This document shows, in pieces, positions 30,936 to 45,900 of a stretch of DNA of 64,000 nucleotides (within the stretch, counting starts at the first letter, position 1; every line of letters starts with the position of its first letter). The stretch is from positions 2,420,001-2,484,000 of the forward strand of contig NC_088316.1 in assembly GCF_910592395.1 (NCBI RefSeq), in the 5' to 3' direction. The notes under the pieces are model-generated. The model ran no database searches, was not told the DNA's origin, and was given only the letters and a program-made list of their open reading frames with translations. The translations under genes and the position numbers were made by a program. This DNA is from Lineus longissimus (taxonomy: Eukaryota; Nemertea; Pilidiophora; Heteronemertea; Lineidae).

Positions 30936-33900
30936 CTGGAATAGGGATATATTTACAGATGAATATACGATAGTGATATACGCATCGTTTTAGAGAAGGA
31001 AATTATCAAATAAGGTCAGGTGTCTCTGGTTAGGGGTCATGAGGTCACTGGTACCATCCCCAACGTCGGCGTGAGATTCAGACAGGTTTCTTTGCCTTTC
31101 GAACATGCCTTAATCCACCCAGATAGCGCTGATTGAGCAGCTCAACTGAGTTCTACTATAAGCTTTTCGGACGGACCAGGGAATAAAAGTAAAGCGCTTT
31201 GAGAATTCACACATTATAAAGCGCTTTGAGAATTTGCACATTATAAAGCGCTTTATAAGAGGATTTCTTTACTATCTGATTTGTCTTACCTCGAAGAGGG
31301 GACGAGCATCCATGCTGAATCCATCATTTCCGGGTTGGGCCTTCAGAGTGACACCAGTCGGGTCGTCGGAGGCAAGGCGAGCGTTGAACGGAATACTACG
31401 GAACTCCTTCTCCTCTGTATTGGGGGCGTTACGATCCTGTAAATTGACAAAGTTGAGTAAAGCACTTTGACCAAGGATACACAAATAAAACAAGAGGTGT
31501 AGTAGACCAACGTCATATTAGTCAGAAGAGTGCAGTATGATTTATTGAAGGGGAGGTCCTAGCGATGCATAACATTAGCACTCGCTAATGCTAACCTCAA
31601 CGCACAAACCCATCATCCATGTGTTTTTACAAAGAGATACCAGAATTTACGCAATTTCCTTCGAAAATATTTTTTTAGTTGAGTTGTCAATAATTGGATG
31701 ATCTTATTACTTCATTTGACGGTGAGATCACTTTCACTATCAACATCAACTGATTCTAAATGGTATACTTACCAAAAGTCTAAAGGCGTGAGCGAGTTTG
31801 TCTGAGTTAGCGATGCAACCGTATTCACTATTTTCAGGGTTGTACTTGGGGATATAACCGTCCTTGCCAGTGCAGAGGAACACCTTCTCAATGTCGAGTT
31901 TAAAAGAGCTGCCAAGGGACTGGACCGGGTCGACCATGATTCGGGCTCGGATAATGTCGGCTACAAGAAGGAAAGGATTGTGTCATTATTTACTTCTCCA
32001 ATCTCCATGATTGTGCAAAGTCTAAAGCTGCTCGAGAGGGACATACAAGATGGACATTCTTTTTGCATGGATGAAACCTCTCTGTTTTTAGCTCTACTGC
32101 CAACCGCAAAATTTCTGTAAGCACTTTGTTTTGCAGATTTCGCAAATCAAAGAGCCTTCTGACTTTTTTTCAAAGGTTCTCTTTCGGTCTGAAAGTCAAT
32201 CTTTTGCAAATCCAAAGAGTCTTCTGACTTTTCTTCAAAAGTTCTCTTTCGGTTTGAAAGTCAATCTTTCGGAATGAAATACCCAAGCAAATGAAAACAC
32301 AAAAAAGTGATAATTTTCTTACCCAGTGAGAAAGAAGAATCCTGATCCTGTTCAAAACCATTCTGGCCATCTGAGAGCCACAGATCCTCTGACTTGATCA
32401 AATGGAACTGCGTGTTGAGGCTGTACTCGGTAGGTACGGGATCGCTGACCTGCTGGAAGCGGATCTCCAAGTCGAAGAGGATCGGCATCCTTGGTGTGCA
32501 TTTCAGCGGCAGTGCGTAGGCGACGGCCTCGGCGGTTGTGCAAGGCAAGAGCTGGATCTTGTACATGCCAGAGTAGTCACGTACGGCATAGTCCGAGACG
32601 AATTCCCAGAACTGTTCCGGTTGGTTGTACGTGGGGTCGCCACGGATGAGTTGCAGGGTAAAGGTCAGGTCTGGGTTATCGGGGGAAGAAATGATGGACT
32701 GCAGACTGGTGCCCTCATGGTTCAAGACAAACTGACCTCTGAATAGCGCGTTGGTCCTGAAGTTTACAATAAGTCGTCCGTCCTTGCCGATCCTCATGCT
32801 TGTTGGGTACATTTGACCCTTGAGACCAGATGCGCCACCATTGACGCCATCATCGGCACTACCTGGCACTGAGTTGATTCCGTCCTGCCACAAGATGGCG
32901 GTATCGTAAACAAACGAGAGTCGGAGTTCTGATTCGAGATCGAAATGGAGCCAGCCACCTGGCGCTGCCGGTGAGTGGAATACGTATGAGACAAACAGCG
33001 GCACGCGAATCATCACGTATGATTGGACGTCGTTCTTGACCTGGCCATCGGTACCGATTGAACCACCGCAGTCGACAATGAGCTCGGACATAGTGAAGTA
33101 GGCAGTGAATGTCCACATACAAGTCTCCAAATTCAGATTCCTGAAGTGAAAAAGTGAGATGAATCAGACATTCATATTTTCAGAAACTGATCCATTTTGT
33201 CAAGTTGGGTTTAAGTTTATCACGGTGTAATAATCTTAAGCCTGTTCCTTCTTGTTCTTCGACACATTTTTGAGCAAATTACTTCAGTTCGGCACAGGGT
33301 TGTCTTTAACTTGGGTCTGTGGGGGAGAGGGGGGGTTGGGGGTTGCAGAACAACACGTCCCACAAGGGGCCAAATCAGCAGAAGATCAGTTGCCTCCTGC
33401 ACCCCCGCACACTAAATACGGCCATGCTGCACCACATCAGATTAGAGATCCAGTCTTCGGCTGTGGACACAAGTCCAAAGTGATACAGCGCCTTTACCCC
33501 TTGCGACTGGGAAGTTCCATTTGCTCTTGCATACACACAGGTACAAAGAATCCTGACTTCATGAAAACACAAGCCAGTCAAAAGAAGCAGCCTTGCCCAA
33601 GAGCACGAAAATCACTTGTACATGTACAGTAGAACCTCTCTATTAAGGACACCCCCGGGACTGATGAGTGCTGTCCTTAATAGAGAGGTGTCCTGATTAG
33701 AGAGGTCAAATTGAATGGAACAAACCACTTTGGGAACAAAACTAGTATCCTTGATAGAGAGGTTGTCCTTAATAGAGAGGTGTCACTAAGGGAGGTTCCA
33801 CTGAACTTACTTGTAGAATCGGAGAGTCTTGTCTCCCCGGAGTTCATTATCGTACTGGTAAGGTTCGACCTCGACGCCATTGGAAGCAGTACCGTTCGTG

Positions 33901-36900
33901 ATGAAACCGCTCTCCGTCTTCACCTCGTTGAAGTCGAGCAAGTTGGAGCAACGATGGAGGCCAAGACGGAAGGTATTGGGGCTCAAGGTCAGGTCAAAGT
34001 TGGAGAGGACATTGGTCGAGATGGCCGGGAGCATGCCATCGCGATGTGGGACGGTCACGGTGAGCTTGATCTTGTTGGCATTTTCGGCTCCATCTTCGGC
34101 ACCTGAAGGTGAAAAGGTTGGGTACTTTTATAGGGATACACATCAATATGAATTATTGATTCAAATATTAGACCTACTGTACTGGTGTCTTCTCCACATC
34201 TCTTGATGACGTGATATACTCTTGATTTGAATTAACTCTAATAGACATTTGTGCATCAGTACAGATCTTTGTCTCAATAAATCTGGAAAAGTTTTCAAAA
34301 ACAACAAACACAAGGATGCAATAACATTCAGGCATTGCTGTTTCTACTTGTGTCATATTATGGCCCAGGGAGACCAAACAGCGTCAATAAATCACCCACC
34401 AGTGTACTTGATCTTTGCAGAGAAAGGCTCGGCACCAAACGATCCCATGATTCGCGGCATGCAGATTCCGTTATCTTGAGCGATGGTGACTGGGGCACTT
34501 AGCAGCTCCAGGCCAGGGTTGCCTTCATTGCTGACAGCACGGGCCCCGCAGGAGACACGACTTCCTAGAAACAAGAAATGTATAGTTTTCATTTGAGGGA
34601 GAGTCTACGAGCTAAACCAATTATGTCCAAAATACAAAACAATGGGAGGCCCACATACCACCTTAATTCTAACACATATCATATTGTATGAAAGAAAACT
34701 TATATTTTTATCACATCATAACTCTGCACTTGCATAAAAGAAAACCAGTAAAGTCAGTGGACACTGGTCATTATCTGGCCACCTCTCTCTCTGTATTCCC
34801 ACCAGCTTTGATATGGTTTCCCCAATGTTCTGGTAAGCATTCGATGCTAATTGATCGTCTGACTGTAGCTAAGGACTATAGGCTATCAAATGTTGCAAGA
34901 AAGACCAAGTTATGATGACTGATGATCATCACCATCAGAGCTAAATGTTCACCGACCTGGAGCAAAGTAGATACTATCAAGTGTGATAGAGTCAGTCCTG
35001 GTCATGAATGTCCTGTGGGTGACATCCTTCATTCGGCTGCTGATGCCGAAGTTGTCTGGGGCAGCGACCCTCCAACGGAACTCTGTCATGGTGTCGTTGA
35101 TGTTCTGTCGGTCACAGAGGGAGCCAGTCTTGCTGAAGTCGGGGTGTCTTGGATTGCATGGCTATAAAGTAAAGTTTGTTTATTATAGTGACACCACTAA
35201 TAACGAAAGGGCCAGCCAGATTTGGCTTATCAGACACTCTTCACTTTCAAACTTCCTACCTCTAATGCCTGGTGCCTGGCAAGAAGCATTGTACCTTAAG
35301 GGAGGTTTACCAACCGGCGAATTCAAAAGAGTTACTACCAGGCTCAAACCATCGACCTTCCAATCACGAGGTGGATGACTTAACAAATGGGTATACAGAG
35401 GAGAAGACGTTATACACAAGTCACACTGGGCGATATGAATAAAGACAAGTAAATGCTTTTACTACAATTTTGTACAGAAAGGCCTAGTGTAAATGTACAT
35501 GGAGTTTTAGATAAAAGCATTTGCTGGTCTTTATTCATATCACCCAATGTATCGTCTGTACAGAATAAAAGGCATTCACTACAGGACCTGTACCATGGCC
35601 TAATAACAAAATAAAGAAGGCATAATCTTTATAGTGAATGGCACAGAATTGAGAGTCTGAGATGGCCATTATCAAATGAAACATCTTGCCAAATGTGTTA
35701 GCAATTGGTAGCACCACCGGGGCAGTCTAGGAATTTGAATCGTGTGTACACTCACAGTCAGACAAACAAGTGGATAGCCAGGTACAGGCTCGTCATCCCT
35801 GTTCTCGATGTTGTCATAGTCTCGGAGCGAGAGGACCATGGGACGGGTGGGGAAGGTGACATCGGCCATTAGACTCATCTCCTCGATGTAGACGGTCGTG
35901 CGAACCAACCCGAGACTAGCTACGTTGTTTCGGTCCCTCTGCAGCTGGATGGAGAAAGCCTCGTTCATTTCTCGTTTGCCGTCGTAAGAGATTTCGACGT
36001 CGAGGACAATCTCAGATACGTTGGCGCCGAAGACCAAATCTAGAAAAAAACAGATAGTTTGCTTGTCAAGATCTCAAAATATTGATAATAAAGTTAAGGT
36101 GAAGAGTTTTTTGTTCATGAGTCTGATCCCGACTACCTACCGACTTCACACTTTAACTATGTTCTATCCTGAATATATTTCAGTAGAACTCAGATGAGTT
36201 GCACAATAAGCGTTATAATCTGAGCATCCTGACCAACCGCTCGTCAACTCACCATCAGAGAAACCAATGTAGTCAGTGCCGGACTTTGCTGATCCGTCCC
36301 TGGAGTAGACCCTCACGATGGATTCCTTGGAGACATCACCACGCCTCACGACTGGCACCTTCAGGATGAGTGAACCCTCCTTCCTCGGTTCCTTCACCAT
36401 GTACCTCTTCTTCACAAATCCAATGTACGGCTCTGAAAGTAAGAATTATGAAAATAAATTTAAAATTAATTTTTTTTTTTAATATCAAAATCAAAATATT
36501 GTACTCAGTAAATATTATTGCCACTTCAGGTGTCAACATGGAGGACTTCTTTTGTCATCACCCCAGAGCTATGACATTTGGACTGGTTTTTTCCAACTCA
36601 GACAAGGAATAGAATCTTTTCTGCTAAACTTTGATTCTTAAGTTCTTTTTTCGTAACCCGCCAAAAGAAAAATTACGAAAATTGCATTTAAATTTTTTTT
36701 TGCAATTTGCAAAAATATCGAGACGCGAATATTTTGCAATTTGCCTATGACATTTGGACTGGTTTTTTCCAACTCAGACATGGAACAGAATCTTTTCTGC
36801 TAAACTTCGATTCTTTAGTTCTTTTTTCGTGACCCGCCAAAAGAAAAATTACGAAAATTGCATTTAAATTTTTTTTTTGGCAATTTGCAAAAATATCGAG

Positions 36901-39900
36901 GCGCGAATATTTTGCAATTTACCTATGACATTTACATGGAACAGAATCTTTTCTGCTAAACTTTGATTCTTTAGTTCTTTTTTCATGACCCGCCAAAAGA
37001 AAAATTACGAAAATTGCATTTAAATTTTTTTTTGCAATTTGCAAAAATATCGAGGCGCGAATATTTTGCAATTTACCGCAGTTCGATGCATGACCATGTC
37101 AATTTATACGTACTGTCTTCGTTGTCTGTGATCTCAACTGAGGTGACATTACGCACACCAACGGCTGCACCGCCAGCTGACGCAGATTCGGCCGATCCGA
37201 GGACCAGGCGGAGTGTCTCTAGTCCCTCGTACAGGGTGTCGTTCAATAGGTTGACAACACATGGCTTGTACTTTTCACCTAGATAGCGAATGGATTAAAC
37301 ATTAGATTGGAGAAAAGGCTATAGGACGATGGCATTAGCATCTGCAGCCGCAGATAATACAGTAGAACCTCTCTATTAAGGACACCCACGGGACTGACAA
37401 GTGCTGTCCTTAATAGAGAGGTGTCCTGATAAGAGAGGTAAAATTGAAGTTAAGCAACCAAATTGGGACCAAAAGAAGTGTCTTAATAGAGAGGTGTCCA
37501 CTAAGGGAGGTTCCACTGTATGTTGACCATTCTGATTACAGAGGTCAGAGTCAATGGGAACAACAAATTGGGGACCAAATGTGGTGTCCTTTTTAAGGGT
37601 GTCTATAACAGAGAGCGTCCGATAAGGGAGGTTCAATGGTAGTCTTCAAAATCGGTGCTCATTGCAACCACAAGAAAAAAGCGGGGTCTGTCAAATGAAC
37701 TCTTTCAGCTTATGCCCCAATATCACTGCATCAAGTAGGACGACATTTACCCTTTGCGAAAGTGACCTTGGAAGCATCAGTATCTGGCCTTTCATCGTAG
37801 TCTATCATAACGGTAGCACTGCCCTGTCGGGTAAAGCAACGGACGCTAGCTTCGTGGTTAATGTCTCCTTGTCGGACGATTGTGGCAGAAATGGTCGCAT
37901 TTGCACCCTCTGTGACCTTGAGTTTAAGGTCTCTGAACTCGAATCTTGGGACTGAAAAGGTAAAGGAGTTGTCATTAGATTTCCAGGTGAACGAAATAAC
38001 TAGAGGGCTAAGGGTCTCGCGCTCAGCTGATGAGAGTGGGAGACAGCAAGACCTGGCTGTTAAAAGCCTGGTTAAACTCTTGAGGTCCGCTAACTTAGCG
38101 GTGGCTTAGCGGTACCTAAACCTAATAGAGCAAACTTGGTAGCATGTTGAGGTAACGGTGATTAGCGGCTGCCAAACCAGATAGCGGAGCTTTGAAAGAC
38201 TAGGCCCTTGGCTCTAGGCCAAATGAAGAAGCTAATGTCATGGTCCAAGGTATTTACTTTTCTGGTATAAAGTTGGTTTCAGAGATGGACAATAGATGTC
38301 AGGATGTTTGCTGTAATGAATGATTCGTTGGCCCAGCTATCAGTTCAATCGATGTAAACGGCCGACATGAGCAGGAAGTGGGGAGCAATTTTCTCATGTT
38401 GTAAATTGTTGGAGGTGATGATCGGAGATTGAGCAGAATATTAAATCGGAGTAATATTGGCACCATCGTATAGTGCATATGGACAGAGTTAGGAATATTT
38501 GTTTCTTTGTACCGAAGAATGCCTCGAAGCACATATTGGACATGTATCATTTGCGTGAACGAGTTGCATTTCTCACCAATCAGAAGTCGAACAAAAAAAG
38601 GGGGAAAACTCATTTGAAACAATTGTGCAATGTTGAAATATGAGTAGACTGTATTGTACGCGCCGGTCACCGATCCAAAGGTTGACCGCGCTCAACGTTG
38701 CTGAACTTCCACTCTGGGGCCAACGCGCCAACCACTGGGCCATAAAGGAATTCCCTCATGGCCGGCGAGTTAAGCCATGCCATATACCTGGGGTTACTAT
38801 ACATCATTCCCCCCTTCGGACAGAGATGGATCGTCCGCAATCCTACTTAGCGCTTCATGCGTCTCAGTACCGAACTACAAATCCAGAGCTCGCATCGCGT
38901 GGGAAGGTCTGCCAGATGTATTGTACGCGCCGGTCACCGATCCAAAGGTTGACCGCGCTCAACGTTGCTTAACTTCCACTCTGGGGCCAACGCGCCAACC
39001 ACTGGGCCATAAAGGAATTCCCTCATGGCCGGCGGGTTAAGCCGTGCCATAGACCAACTTGGATCAAACTTGTTGATGAATTGTAATGATCTCTATTTGG
39101 GTCAGCTCAAAAATGAAAAAAAACCCAATTCATTCAAAAAGCTCTTTGTTCAAGTGACAATTTGTGTCTGATAATAATGTGACCTGTTAGCTTTTTATCT
39201 ATTAATACGAAATGTGATAATGGCTAGTTCCCACAATTTGAGGCCGGAAATAAGCAACCTTGGATGAAAATCAGAATCTCGCATGGCATATCAAACAGTT
39301 TTGTGTTTTTTTCACGTCCTATAAATGGTAATCATTTGTCTAATTTAACCGGACTCACCGTCAATGTAACCGACTATAGTACTCTAGTTTCTCTGACCTA
39401 AGACCATTTTTGATTATCTAAAGTTTGGCTCCAAAATAAGTACATGGTCGTTCAATGCCAATCTAGATAGAAAATTGGTTGGCGATACCAATTTGTTAAA
39501 TGGCCATGATTTCACGTTTTGGCTTGACCCTTTAATGAATGGGTCTTATATCAGTGAGACTAGAGTATAACCCCACAATCATTGTAGTCATTGAGATAAT
39601 TCGCTGCACAGATCTGGCACTTTGAAACCTATGGCACGAAATTGGCTCCAATTTTCCACGAAGTTTATTGACCGATCACAAAAACATTATGTACTTCGAA
39701 GAATCAACACGATTTCTGAATAAAAGCACTGACCATGCTTCTTTCAAATTATATGACTGTGTTCTGTTCCTTAGATTCAAATTCAAATTCCAACTTACCA
39801 TCGGACGTCTTGTCACTGATTGTAACCGTCACCTCACTTGGATCGCCAAGACCGCCATCTTCTGGCATTCTCAGAACTAATTCGAACGTCTCGTCTCCTT

Positions 39901-42900
39901 CGATGGATGGGAAAACCAAATCATCAACGATTGTGACACGGGCCTTCTGGGACACCTCATTGGGTCCGTAGACGAGAGGGGTGTAGATGGGGATATAGTC
40001 AATGCCGGCTGGAAAAGATGACGATAATGATTTTTCTTTTCTGGTAGAAGTTTTTGACCACTGACACAGGATAATTCACCACGTCCAGTTACTTCATGTC
40101 TCACACAGCTAGACTTATCTCTCATTATTCAGAAACATCTTTGAGAGCTGAATTTCTCCTGTGCAGTTGCAGAACTCTATCCTTATGTGACTGCCAATAC
40201 TACTGCTATTCAACACTATTGAACTACAGCAGAACCTCTCTATTAAGGACACACTCGGTACTGAAAAATTGCTGTTCTTAATAGGGAAGTGACCTGATTA
40301 GAGAGGTCAAATGGAATGGAAAGAACCAGTTTGGGACCAAAACTAGTGTCCTTATAAGAGAGGTTGTCCTTAATAGAGTGGTGTCCACTAAGGGAGGTTC
40401 CACTGCATTTCTAAAACTGATCTGTTGATCCTGATATCCTCAAGCGCCTATGACACATCCCGGACCTCATTGTGTCATGGAAGTCAGTACTGGCCGAGAG
40501 AATATCATTCGATCTGCTTAGAGAAAGAGCAGACCTCGCAGTGACTACCAAGGAGTACAGGATCATGTGCTATGATACACTGTAGGTTTACGTTACACTT
40601 CTTTTGAATTGTCACACTCACGTTGGGCAGAGATCGGGCTTGATTTCCTAGTCCTGACAACCACGCTGCCTGACTTGCTCAGGTCAGTTCCCGTCCTCAA
40701 GATGGTGACTTCGAGGTACTTGGCACTCTCATCGACGAGGTATTCAGCTCCCTCAAATTCAAATACAGGCTCTGCAACAGAAAAGGGAGTTTCGATAAGA
40801 TTTACAAGCAAACTATAATATATTGATAAAAGCTGCCATCTCTGGATTTGACAGTTATCGCAGGTTGCAGCAGTGACTGATTTTTATGCAGGCATATACC
40901 TGCAACTCCTCCCGCAGACTAGAGATTTTTTGTCTCATGTGACAATTGTTGTAGGTCACTGCAACAAAAATCTCTAGTTGCGAGGCGCTTTAGATCTGAA
41001 CTGGTCAACCCGCTCTGAGCTGTAAAGGGTTAAAGAACAAAGATACTGATCGATTCTTATAAGTGCCGGCCGTCTGTTTATTGTTCTTGATTGAACAGCG
41101 ATATCATCTTTTGTTGGTTGATCGGCCGAATAACATTATGACAATGACCTTATGAACCAGCAGAGTTTTATGGCCGCAAATCATGGGAAACTAAGAGATA
41201 ACTAACTTTTTTGTAAAATGTTTGTCATTTAGTCCGATGGTGACAGTCGGTTACATCACACCAGTTCTGATGTAACCAGAATACCCCATTGCCGCATTAT
41301 TCCTCTTTACATTTTTACAACAAAATTTCATTCTTGACGGACGGATTTAAACCCTTCTTTTGTCAGAAAACAATAATATTGTAATGAAATTTTCACAGAT
41401 GTTTAAATGATAGAGCAAATTGACTGCAGTGAATGTGAGATAGCTTCACAAATGAGTGGTTTTGTAATAAGTGTAATGAGTGGTTTTGCTTATAGGGGCA
41501 GCGGTAGCGCAGTGAAAGAGAGTCGGCCTCATGATCAGGAGGTCGTGGGTTCGACTCCCGGCTGAGTCACTGCTTAGTTCTCCTACTGGTCGAGTTCAAG
41601 TGAGCACCTTCTGGTTGCTCCTTGAAACCCCCGATTGATTTCTGTGGAGACCGGGGTAATAATATGATATCCCAAAGCGCTTTGAGCGAGATCTCACAGA
41701 ATTGTGCTAAAAGACTCATTATTATTATCAATACATTGCATACTTTTCTGCATTGTAGTTCTATTTGTAGCGTACTTGAGGAGAACAAAATATCATTGGG
41801 TGATGTCACCTGTTGCATTGTGTAGTTTCAGAAGAGGTAAGATGTAGTTCCGCACATCGATAGAAGATGGCTCTGTAAATTTCAGAGCTCACAGTCTCAT
41901 TCAAGCTTGAGGACTACTTTCTTCATCATTTGTCAAGATATCCTGGTCATATGCAGGATTTCACAGAAAGCCTGTCTGTGAATATATAGTTTGGCCTAAC
42001 CCATTTTGTCCTACATCATGACATGTCCATTTCTGTTAGCGTATCGGTACATCCTCATCCCTGCCAATGGCCTGACCAAGGAAATGGATCAAGTGCACCA
42101 CAGCTAACAAATATCATATTTCGACATTACATAAATCAAAGTATACAGTAGCTGACCTCCCTTTTAGCAGACATTATTCTGTTAGCAGGACACGCTACAT
42201 AATCTGGTGAAGATTGGTGCATTTTCATTGAATTTAACCTCTGCAATCGGGACTCATCTCTATCAAGAACAATTCTTGTCAGTATCTCATGTGTTCTTTT
42301 CGAGACACCCTTTAAATCTATTGGTCTTACAACACAAATGCATTAAAGCCCAACACAGACAATAACAAGGAAGAGGCAATGTGTTTTACCTTCTTAACCT
42401 AATAGCCTTGTTGACAACAGGAACGACCAGGTGCAAAACGTTGGGTTAATTGGCTGCAGTCAGATCTTAACCAGGTGATCAGGTTTACTCAGTGAAATCG
42501 ACAACAGGAATGCATGCAAGGTTTATCTGCTAGAGAACAAAGCCCTATTGTCTTCAGTTTTATAATGATTTCTTTATATCAGTCGAGGGTTATCAATTCA
42601 GGATTGCCACACCAGTTCATTCCACTGGACCCCAAGAGCCCCAAGTCTTTAGTCAGGTACCCTGGTACCTTCCAACTTGGGGCCACACGCCCTATCACTA
42701 TTTTGACCCATGCGCCAAAATGAAAGTGGGTTACAATGGTGGTTGGCTGCAGTATAACACCCTGGGCCGAATAGTCATGAGCCAAATAGTCATCGGCCAA
42801 ATAGTCATAAGCCAAATAGTCATGGGCTAAAATGGGTTATACCAAACTATATATTCTGTGAAATTCTGCATATGACACATCATCATTCCAGATAGGAGAC

Positions 42901-45900
42901 AGATAACATCTACCCAAAGATTTGGGAATTTGTCCACAGAGTTTATCTAAATCATAACAGTTGCCATCATTTGTTTTGGTATCATATTTCATTGCATGAT
43001 TGTGGAAATCATGAATTTCCTATTCGGAAATAAATTTAGGAAACGCCACACTTCCGACCACTTCTAACGAGTCTTGTGATGTAAAAGTTTTTTTGAAAGA
43101 TGGGTGTTTTGTTAGTAGGCTGTTATGCATCTAGTCCACCTGACCACGCATCACACTTTTTACAGGAATAGTACAATAATGTCAAAATAACTCGGTTCAA
43201 AACCAGTGAAAACAAAGTAAACTTTTAAGTGGACATAGGACAGGAGGTTTAGAAAACCTTTGTATAGTGAGTCCACTTTTAGAGTCGAAAGGATAAAATT
43301 AGGAGGCATATCACTTTAATCTTAACTCCCTATCAAAATAATTGTGTTTTCTTACCAAATGCGAAATAAAATTATCCAAGAATACATCAGGATTAGAGCT
43401 TAAATTTAGAGGGATGTTCTCTCGTGTAAATTTATCCCTCATGGCCTGTGACCACAGACAACATCCACCAAAACAAACCCCATTAGGAATTTGGCAACAC
43501 CATGCAATTTTAGGCTAAAACGAATCCAGCCTTGGGGAATTCAGCCTTGGGAAGGGGAATAACTGGCCATAACATATGATTAACCCTTTTCAACGCAAAG
43601 TTTTGAAAGTTTTCTGATGTAACCAAAAACCAATCAATTGGGGACGTCTTGCACTTTTCCCTCAAAGGGTTAATCAGACAATTTAAGTCAAATTTGAGCA
43701 TCTAAACAATGTGTTATGCTGGACATGCAGACGTCATCTGCTTCAGCCTGAAGTGTCAGTTCAAGATATCTCAAGTGCATCACGCCAAAAACAAACACTC
43801 AGCAGACACAAGGACTACTTGAGTTGATGGGATGGACCAGGCGCCATGAGCAAGGCCAAGATTGAGCAGGAGAAGTGGTGCAGCGGAAACAGCCGCCCCT
43901 GTCACCTCTGAAGTCCTGGGTTCGATTCTAGGTAGTCCCAGTACACTCATATGATGGAGAGGGCAACTCTTTGATACCGTCGGTTTTTCTCCGGGGTCTC
44001 CGGTTTCCTTCTGCGTTCATCAACATTGTTTATAGAGCTGATAATGGCCTAGTTGTTGCTCAGCTCTCAACTAAATACATTTCATTTCATCAAGGCCAAG
44101 ATATTGGAGGATTGCAACTGGTCATTACTTCAGTAAACCATAAAACCAAATATATTTGGCCTCATGGTATCATGGTACATGTATGTCCCACACATTCAGT
44201 AGCTGATACTTTTTCTCCTTATGAAAGCATAATTTCCTTGGAGGTTTTTACTTGTCTGTTTTGACACTGTCCTAGAAATGTCCAGACTCATTTGCTTCGA
44301 GTTAACCCATAGGTGAAAATGTACCACTGGAAATTATACTTGCCACAACTTCTATGAGCCAGAGTCATTCACCTGCCCCCCCCCCCTTGCAGGCTATACT
44401 ATCAAAGCGGTACACCACTTTTAAAGCAGTGCAGCATACACAATGCTTTCAAGTGGCCCATCATACCCTAATTTTGAAACAGACCATAACACATCTGAGA
44501 CATGTAGCAAACATTCTGAACTAATTAAACTAATTTCGAAATTCTCAACTAAATGGTTCCGTCTTCCAGACGGCTATTGCAGCCAGAAGCTAGTTTGCTT
44601 TGTTTATAAAGGAAACATTCCTACAGCTTGTATCAAAATCATTGTTAAATCTGCTTTTTAAACTGGTTTGATTTTGACTCGCAATTGCTACCTGCAATGA
44701 CCACCGCAGCCAAGTGATTATTGGTTGCATGCGATTAAATTAACAGGTTGCACTCTGGATGTTTATTCAACACAGGAGCAGGTTTGTTCCCACTTTAAGA
44801 AATATTTTGAAATTTTAGACAGAGAGGGTTAAGATGAAGATAAACATTTTTACAGCCACAGGAACTCCAGGTAGAATCTTCTCTGTTTTTCCTCATGATT
44901 CCTTTCCGTTATCATTTCTGCGTGAATCCACCCACATCAGGCCACCTAGTGAACATGACGATAAAAAATATGATCCCGCCAGGAAAGAATGCGAGTTTGC
45001 GTGGAACTGCCTGTGTCAATCAGCCATGACTTTCAAACACAGAATTCGATTCAAGATCATATGAAGTTGGTTTCCCCAGGTTATTGTGGCATGTGCCAAT
45101 TCCAACAAAGAAATATCTGCAGGAGCCAGGAAGATTCAAGTTTTTTTGTTTCAAAAGTTCTAATGAAATGTTTCTAGCACATATCAAAGTACAACTTGAT
45201 GCCAATTCCAACAAAGAAATATCTGCAGGAGCCAGGAAGATTCAAGTTTTTTTTGTCTCAAAAGTTCTAATGAAATGTTTCTAGCACATATCAAAGTACA
45301 ACTTGAATCATTTTATGCAATCTTCCTAAGCATTTTGCTTGATTCTACTCCTAGCAAAAAGTGTTGATGGCAGTTGCAGCCACAGTTATTGACATCGTAG
45401 GGCCAAAAAACTTTTATCTTGTAAATGTTACAAACAGAATGATATTCACAGTTTTTATCGTGGTACACCAAGCTTTTCACAGTTACAATCACCGCACACT
45501 TTTGGCAGGTGTTCTAAATAGCAATATCGGTCCCTGAACTCCCAGAACCTGAATTAAGTGTGAACAACCGTTTTTGAAGAATGCGATTGTTTGTTTGCAG
45601 TGACCTTCGAAGACTTTCTTGCCAGGCCTTGTACAAGGCTCACTGGTCCCGTGTTACAGTACCTCTCTTTAAGGACACTCTCAGAACTGACAAATGCTGT
45701 CCATAATAGAGAGGTGTCCTGATTACAAAGGTCAGAATCAGTGTCTTTAATAGAGAGGGTGTCCTGTCAACTGAGGTGTCCGCTAAGGCAGGTTCCTCTG
45801 TATATCTTGTAGTGACCCACTCAAAATTACGATACTTGACTTCACATGCCCACTGTGCAATCGTAACAGATTCCCGCGCAACGAAACATAACCTAATCAT

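Noticed and set aside
44375-44392. Poly-C run as a structured or regulatory element
   Set aside because: A short homopolymer alone gives no support for a function.
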